Shown here: piece by piece, positions 57,945 through 64,000 of the stretch
Position numbering within the stretch: the first letter of the stretch is position 1
How the letters are laid out: the number at the start of each line of letters is the position of its first letter
Made by a program: the position numbers and the translations under genes
The notes under the pieces: generated by a model
What the model was told of the DNA's origin: nothing
Databases searched by the model: none
Seen by the model: only the letters and a program-made list of their open reading frames with translations
NCBI GenBank assembly: GCA_947044405.1
Contig: CAMRHE010000012.1
Coordinates: forward strand, 12,044,001-12,108,000
Direction: 5' to 3'
Length of the DNA: 64,000 bases
From: Leptodactylus fallax
Taxonomy: Eukaryota > Chordata > Amphibia > Anura > Leptodactylidae

Positions 57945-58020
57945 AGTTACATAGAAGATGAGGTCGGATGAAGACACCAGTCCATCAAGTCCAATCTAAA
58001 TGTACAGTCCATTTTATTTT
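57945..58020 (-). mobile_element. CR1-like LINE 3'-end relic
   Basis: agttacatagaagatgaggt followed by gacaccagtccatcaagtcc matches the 3' untranslated end of the LINE at 32549-33120. The rest of the element is absent. Confidence 0.55.
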
Positions 58021-59421
58021 ATACGTCACCCGGCCTCCTGCTTCTAGCTATATTATTATTCACCCACTTTTGCTTGTACTTAAAAAAAGATCATGATAAA
58101 ATTTGGTCAGATTTTGCAAACTGTGCATATCTAAGTATTCTCTGACAACATTATTGAAATGATTTAGTTGTTTCTTACGTCAGTGGGGATTATCTTAGTT
58201 TTCTTTTTACTTTTCTATAATTATAGGATGATATGTAAACATTTTAGAATGGGACTTTGACATTGTGAGCAGAACAGATATGATTACAGGAGAAAATGAG
58301 ATATAACATGGTCAGTTTTCACTTAATCTCTAATAATATTGATTTTGTTAAATTATACCAGAGATAATGAGATTTTCTTCCTCTCAGGGAATCTATATTC
58401 TCTGCCAGCATTAAGACCTACTTAGGCTAATTTCATGGAAGCTCTGTTCATACAAGCAATCATTTCCAGTCTTTTACTGCGTAAATACTGTAGGGAAGGA
58501 AACATATAGTAGTATAATGCACAGTACATGAACACAAGGCTTTCTGTAAGGTCAGGGGTTGAAACTACCACTGTGTCTGAGCTTGTATGTAGTGTAGATA
58601 TATATTGGTTATTTTGTCAGCTTTCTTGTGAAACTCCCTCATGTAAATGAAGAACCCTGTTCTGCTGAACCACTTAAGTACTGATATGGAGAAGTGATAA
58701 AAATGGCTGCCTGACAGTATCCCTAGGATAGGTCATGAGTATCAGATTGGAGGGGGTCTTCAGATGATTGAAGCGATTCCAGATTTAGATGGGCACTGCA
58801 GCCTCTCTTTGTTTTAAACCAAGCACAGTGCCATATATTGTGTTGAGTGCCACTGCTGCTTCAAGCAGTTCATCTGTGAGGGTCTTGGATATCGGATCCA
58901 CAAATTAATAACCTATACCAAGGACAGATCATCAATAGTTAATTCTGGGAAAAACCCTTTAGCAGGACTAAAGATATTATTAAACAAAACCAAACAGTTG
59001 TAGGAAGATGGAGGTTTCAATTAGGTAAGTGAAGTTGGCCTCATAATGCTAAAGCGCTAATGCTGCCAGGAGACAGTCTAGCCAAAATATCCACACAATG
59101 TCCCCTCTGTGTGCTTGTCTAAAAATGCAAGCTACAATTTCATTTGTTCTTATATTGTATAGAATAAAAAACATTTTAAGGATGGTGAAGGGGGAGTACC
59201 AGCTCTACTGGCTATGATTTCCCCCCTATGGAGATTTAGTCTATAAGCAAGAGTGTATAATACATCGCGTGTATAATATATAAAAACATATCACAGAAAA
59301 TATTCACACTTACCCAATACCAGATGATACATGGCTGTGCAGGATGCAAGCAGGCCCCATACACCTACAAGCCAAGCACTTCAAATGCACACAAATGAAC
59401 AGCCTATTGGAGACTTAGTAG

Positions 59422-59693
59422 CAGGGGCGTAACTTGAGGGGGTGCAGAAGGTGCAGTCGCACCAGAGCCCAGGAGCCTTAGGGGGCCCATAAGCACTGGC
59501 ATCAGTATTGAGATTACAGCTTCCATCTGGCCCATAAGCCAAGGAGACCCACAGATTACCCTAACCACACTAAGGTTGATTAAACTCCTTAGCACCCGTA
59601 ACCATCACTATCAAGAATTCGCTGTAGGGATGAGGTAGGGGGCACCGGACAAAAGATTGCAACGGTGCCCACAAGACTTTAGTTACGCCACTG
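59422..59693. mobile_element. hAT-type MITE, 272 bp
   Basis: The left end CAGGGGCGTAACTTGAGG and the right end TTTAGTTACGCCACTG are inverted repeats. The flanks CTTAGTAG (59414-59421) and CTGAGTAG (59694-59701) form an 8-bp duplication with one mismatch. It shares termini with 36445-37737 and 49010-49680 but not their interior. Confidence 0.87.
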
Positions 59694-59721
59694 CTGAGTA
59701 GTGACTGTAATACAGCATATA

Positions 59722-61350
59722 CAGTGCCTTGCGAAAGTATTCGGCCCCCTTGAACTTTTCAACCTTTTGCCACATTTCAGGCTTCAAACATAAGGATATA
59801 AAATTTTTATTTTTTGGTGAAGAATCAACAAGTGGGACACAATCGTGAAGTGGAACGAAATTTATTGGATATTTTAAACTTTTGTAAAAAATAAAAAACT
59901 GAAAAGTGGGGCGTGCCAAATTATTCGGTCCCCTTAAGTTAATACTTTGTAGCGCCACCTTTTGCTGCGATTACAGCTGCAAGTTGCTTGGGGTATGTCT
60001 CTATCAGTTTTGCACATTGAGAGACTGAAATTCTTGCCCATTCTTCCTTGGAAAACAGCTCGAGCTCAGTGAGGTTGGATGGAGAGCTTTGGTGAACAGC
60101 AGTTTTCAGCTCTTTCCACAGATTCTCGATTGGATTCAGGTCTGGACTTTGACTTGGCCATTCTAACACCTGGATACGTTTATTTGTGAACCATTCCATT
60201 GTAGATTTTGCATTATGTTTGGGATCATTGTCTTGTTGGAAGATAAATCTCCATCCCAGTTTCAGGTCTTTTGCAGACTCCAACAGGTTTTCTTCCAGAA
60301 TGGTCCTGTATTTGGCTCCATCCATCTTCCTATCAATTTTAACCATCTTCCCTGTCCCTACTGAAGAAACGCAGGCCCAAACCATGATGCTGCCACCACC
60401 ATGTTTGACAGTGGGGATGGTGTGTTCAGGGTGATGGACTGTGTTGCTTTTACGCCAAACATATCGTTTTGCATTGTGGTCAAAAAGTTAGATTTTGGTT
60501 TCATCTGACCAGAGCACCTTCTTCCACATGTTTGGTGTGTCACCCAGGTGGCTTGTGGCAAACTTTAAACGAGACTTTTTATGGATATCTTTGAGAAATG
60601 GCTTTCTTCTTGCCATTGTTCCATAAAGGCCAGATTTGTGCAGTGTATGACTGATTATTGTCCTATGTACAGAGTCTCCCACCTCAGCTGTAGATCTCTG
60701 CAGTTCATCCAGAGTGATCATGGGCCTCTTGGCTGCATTTCTGATCAGTCTTCTCCTTGTTTGAGATGAAAGTATAGAGGGACGGCCGGGTCTTGGTAGA
60801 TTTGCAGTGGTCTGATACGCCTTCCATTTCAATATGATCGCTTGCACAGTGCTCCTTGGGATGTTTAAAGTTTGGGAAATCTTTTTGTATCCAAATCCGG
60901 CTTTAAACTTCTCCACAACAGTATCACGGACCTGCCTGGTGTGTTCCTTGGTCTTCATGATGCTCTCTGCGCTTTAAACAGAACCCTGAGACTATCACAG
61001 AGCAGGTGCATTTATACGGAGACTTGATTACACACAGGTGGATTATATTTATCATCATCAGTCATTTAGGACAACATTGGATCATTCAGAGATCCTCACT
61101 GAACTTCTGGAGTGAGTTTGCTGCACTGAAAGTAAAGGGGCCGAATAATATTGCACGCCCCACTTTTCAGTTTTTTATTTTTTACAAAAGTTTAAAATAA
61201 CCAATAAATTTCGTTCCACTTCACAATTGTGTCCCACTTGTTGTTGATTCTTCACCAAAAAATTAAAATTTTATATCCTTATGTTTGAAGCCTGAAATGT
61301 GGCAAAAGGTTGAAAAGTTCAAGGGGGCCGAATACTTTCGCAAGGCACTG
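59722..61350 (-). mobile_element. Nearly intact Tc1-like transposon
   Basis: Ends CAGTGCCTTGCGAAAGTATT and its complement, flanked by TA (59720-59721 and 61351-61352). The terminal inverted repeats are about 210 bp and, by eye, above 95% identical (shared: aacttttcaaccttttgcca, tgaagtggaacgaaatttat, ttttgtaaaaaataaaaaac). A single minus-strand transposase fills the centre. It looks recently active. Confidence 0.95.
59939..60958 (-). pseudogene. Tc1-like transposase, 340 codons with one stop
   Basis: ATG at 60958 (MKTKEHTRQVRDTVVEKFKA), paired-like helix-turn-helix, GRPSIL motif, second DNA-binding region, then LWSDETKI (first catalytic Asp). An in-frame TAA at 60488-60490 (codon 157) follows; the frame continues unbroken with YVWRKSN, KHGGGSIMVWACVSS, FQQDNDPKH (second Asp) and [11 protein letters not shown] (third residue, Glu) to the natural end at 59939. 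Length and all DDE motifs are as expected for a full Tc1 transposase. The stop is the only lesion I find. Confidence 0.93.
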
Positions 61351-61352
61351 TA

Positions 61353-62160
61353 TAAGTACTTTAATAATGGTACAATTATAGATACAATTTATAGATAAGA
61401 ATTCTAACTTAGAGAGTGTCATTGTACTTCCTGATTAACTGTACTATTAAAGTGCTCTACAATGGTCTGATAATTTGGCTTTTGCCTCTGAGTACTCTCT
61501 CATACACATTAGAAAAAAGGCGGTGAAACCTTACAATGAACTGACTATTTAATGTTTATGGAGGGCCTCCAGATCCTTGTTCTCCCTGGGGATATACTGC
61601 TACCAAAGGTGTCTAGCAATGGCTTACTCTACCCTCTTTATTAAAAATATATACAAATTCACAACTATTCAAAGGATTATTTCCATTTTGAGAAATTGCT
61701 GCTGAGATGGGAATAACTGCTCACAAGGTCTGACCACCAGGGCAGACTTATGGAACAGATGAACAATGCTTCTGAAACTCCCATAGAGCGGTAAATGAGA
61801 GCTACAGAACAGCATATCATAGCTGAGCTATAGTGTTTCCGTAGACACACGGTTGCAATGTGCTACGCTGTTTCCATAGCTCGCATTTACTTGGATTTAC
61901 TTAAATAGCAGACAGCAGCACCTAGATTTAGTGGATTTTCTCATGCTGTTGGCCGGGACATGTGAGTACTTATCTCCATCATTTTAACAATTTGCCTATG
62001 TGGGAATAACCCTTTAAGGTGCATAGACACCGTAACTGTAGAATGACTTAAGATAAGGCTGCACGTCACTCCACTTATATTGTGGTGCTTAAGCAAAGTT
62101 CCACCCTGTAATAAATCTTCTATCATAAGCTCAGCACTCAGGTGTAGATTGATGTTCAAT
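61353..62160. other. Unannotated non-coding stretch
   Basis: No feature recognised before the Penelope-like tail, whose left part (gagtgctg phrase, about 62130) begins here on the minus strand. Confidence 0.35.
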
Positions 62161-62202
62161 GTGATATTTATTAGTAGAGAGATATCAATCCAATGGTAAA
62201 GA

Positions 62203-62248
62203 ATGTGACGTTTAGGTTGATTATCTCAAACCTGCACCTTCATCACAC
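62203..62248 (-). ncRNA. Degenerate hammerhead-like motif in a PLE tail, minus strand
   Basis: Minus strand: AGTGT, TGATGA (core without the first C), AGG...ACCT stem II, then AAACGTC and ACATT, which can pair with AGTGT as stem I. Downstream, ctactaataaatatcac and gagtgctgagc resemble the tail at 5100-5150. Confidence 0.4.
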
Positions 62249-62375
62249 TACAAGTAAAATACAAATATTGCCCCTTATTAAGTATAGCTAACATAGTCCA
62301 AGTATACAATGAACATTGTCACTTACTGTCTTGCACCACCAAAACAAAGCTGTCAGCTTATTTTCTCTTGGTTAA

Positions 62376-62720
62376 AGAGGATTTTTCACCACCTCTGCCG
62401 AGCCCAACTCTTTGCATCATCTAATAGTTGAAAGTTTTTCTCTAGATCCCACTTCTCCCGAGCAATAAGGACTCTTAGTTTTCTGCTTCATATGCTATTT
62501 AGGCTCTGTACTGTCAGGAGGGCGGTTTCAGCCAGGAGCAGGCAAGGAGTGTGATTCTGAGTTCTGACACTGTTCACCTTCGATCAGAATTCAGAATCAT
62601 GCCCCCTTGCTTGTTTTTGCCCATTTGACTGTGCAGAGCCTAAACTGCACTGCAATCAGTGGAGCAGCACCTATTCACCGATGCTAAGAACTGAAGTTGG
62701 TGTAGGTGGTGAAAGGTCCT
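62376..62720. mobile_element. TTAA-type MITE
   Basis: The left end AGAGGATTTTTCACCACCTC follows TTAA (62372-62375). The right end GGTGGTGAAAGGTCCT is followed by TTAT. The internal halves are also roughly palindromic (tgattctgag...ctgaattctga region). 345 bp. Confidence 0.78.
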
Positions 62721-62724
62721 TTAT

Positions 62725-64000
62725 AACGTGAGGACCTCTATAACATTTTTTTTTAACTAGCCAAAACATTGTCATGCCTGGGCCTCACCACCCAATTTCT
62801 CATATATACAAAGTTTTTGTTTATACCCCTGTAGCAAGTGATACATCCAGTCTTGCCTGGTGTACAGTACACATATAACACACATGCAGTCTATAAGTAC
62901 TGAACCATATCCTCCAATTTGTTTATTTCTATTTCAGGATATGAAATTATGGCTTTAAGAAGTAGTGTACAAAGTGTATCATTTTAGGGTAGTTTGAGTA
63001 GGACCTGAAGAGGATGCCTTTTAACTTCAGTACAGAGGACCATTATGTTAATGTATAATATGTTAATATAGTTTACATAAACAAATTAAGTGTCCTGCAG
63101 AAGATCAAAGAACATATGAGGAGCAATACATGACTCAGACCAGCACCTGATTGTTACTTGTAACTGTAATGTTGATATAGTCTGTTGTTTAAGGCAAATA
63201 TTTGATATTGTAAGATGGTTCAACGCTCGGTTACTCGTCCCTCTTTGATGTTTGCCAGATGCACTGAAAAGCCTAACTGAAGCTGAAATTTAGCCATCTG
63301 TGTAATTATCCTTTTATTTTATGGTTTATATGACTATTGTTATTATTACAGTTACTCCCTTTAATACTGCATCACGGTTATAGAAAGTGTTATAGAGTAT
63401 GCCCTCAAAAAGTAAATGGCTTTTTAATAAATAAAATCCCCTAAACGCAGGGACATTGAAACTTGTGATCTCTTAATATGGTTGGTACAAATATGATTAT
63501 CCATAAGTAAAAATATTTTCTAAAAAAAAAGTTCTGTGGGGCAGATTTATCAAGTCCCTATGTCGCTTTTGTGGCATTAAAAAGTTCTCGGGTTTCCAAC
63601 TTTTTAAAAGCCACTCGTAACAAAAATAATCATCACAAGTGGCATTTTTACACCATCCTCATTACTTTCTGAAAAGGGGGCATAGCAAAGGCTATCTGTG
63701 GATGGGGCCATTGTCCCTGCTAGATGTATTTATCGATTATCCCAGTTTTCTGTTATAGATGATGTATGAAATCTATGGAAGCTACAAGCTGGCTTGAATT
63801 TCAATTTAGTCCCATGACATGTCAGAGGATGTGTCAGATTTAAGATGGGGTGGGTGCCATTTTATACTTAATATAAAAAATAAAGCCAGTATGGTGTGTC
63901 ACTCAGGGGCATACCTAAAGAGCTTGCATAGGTGAAAGGCCCAAGATCTCCATCAGTAGAGATCGGCACTCATCTCTGTTGCCTGTGGAAGCCACTGTAC
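62725..64000. other. Unannotated non-coding stretch (PRDM5 intron 2)
   Basis: AT-rich; no exon with PR-domain continuation and no repeat terminus recognised. Confidence 0.4.

Noticed and set aside
57478..64000. PRDM5 exon 3
   Set aside because: Searched for the PR-domain continuation (VRGSKGE...) in all plus frames by eye and found none.

Overview
The window looks like a vertebrate, most probably anuran amphibian, nuclear chromosome. It is AT-rich and almost wholly non-coding, and it is packed with transposons typical of frogs: Tc1/mariner copies, a Penelope-like element, a Tx1-type L1, hAT, TTAA-flanked and other MITEs, tRNA-derived SINEs, a Helitron and a Ty3/Gypsy element. No bacterial or viral gene organisation is visible. 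The only host gene recognised with confidence is PRDM5 on the + strand. Coding exon 1 is at 46887-46979 and exon 2 at 57394-57477, with consensus splice sites and matching phase. The window therefore covers about 46 kb upstream of PRDM5, its promoter area (with a ZNF143-type motif at 46614-46632), a 10.4-kb intron 1 full of transposons, and the start of intron 2.

Layout. 1-9 kb: an hAT MITE with a perfect 8-bp target duplication (983-1356), a possible but unproven terminal exon (1445-1562), a TTAA element inserted in a minisatellite (2187-3299), then a Penelope-like tail and two large palindromes (5352-5785 and about 5797-6244). The first palindrome carries a complete hammerhead-ribozyme consensus on each strand. 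A 994-bp MITE follows (7267-8260). 9-24 kb: SINEs, a 55-bp minisatellite (9717-10346), a Tc1-type MITE and other MITEs. 24-30 kb: a decayed Tc1 (23884-25532), then a second Tc1 (about 26063-30374) split by a Penelope-like retroelement (26775-29930) flanked by exact 14-bp duplications. 30-46 kb: a CR1-like LINE end, a 177-bp hairpin, a SINE, a 1.3-kb hAT element with an internal minisatellite, an internally deleted Tx1-type L1 (38803-41998, minus), two more Tc1 remnants and a palindromic MITE.

46-58 kb is PRDM5 with intron 1. The intron holds a Helitron (48545-54091) that contains an hAT element (49010-49680) and a Gypsy-type LTR element (50222-53940). The LTR element has one intact 721-codon gag/protease-like ORF and no reverse transcriptase. 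Most of its 3' LTR has been replaced by a 258-bp copy of the neighbouring hAT element. 58-64 kb: another hAT MITE, a young Tc1 whose 340-codon transposase is broken by a single stop codon, a further Penelope-like tail and a MITE.

The most interesting theme is hammerhead-ribozyme-like motifs in several Penelope-type tails on both strands. The 5352-5785 palindrome has two near-perfect copies facing each other. All calls come from reading the sequence. Family names rest on remembered motifs, not on a search.
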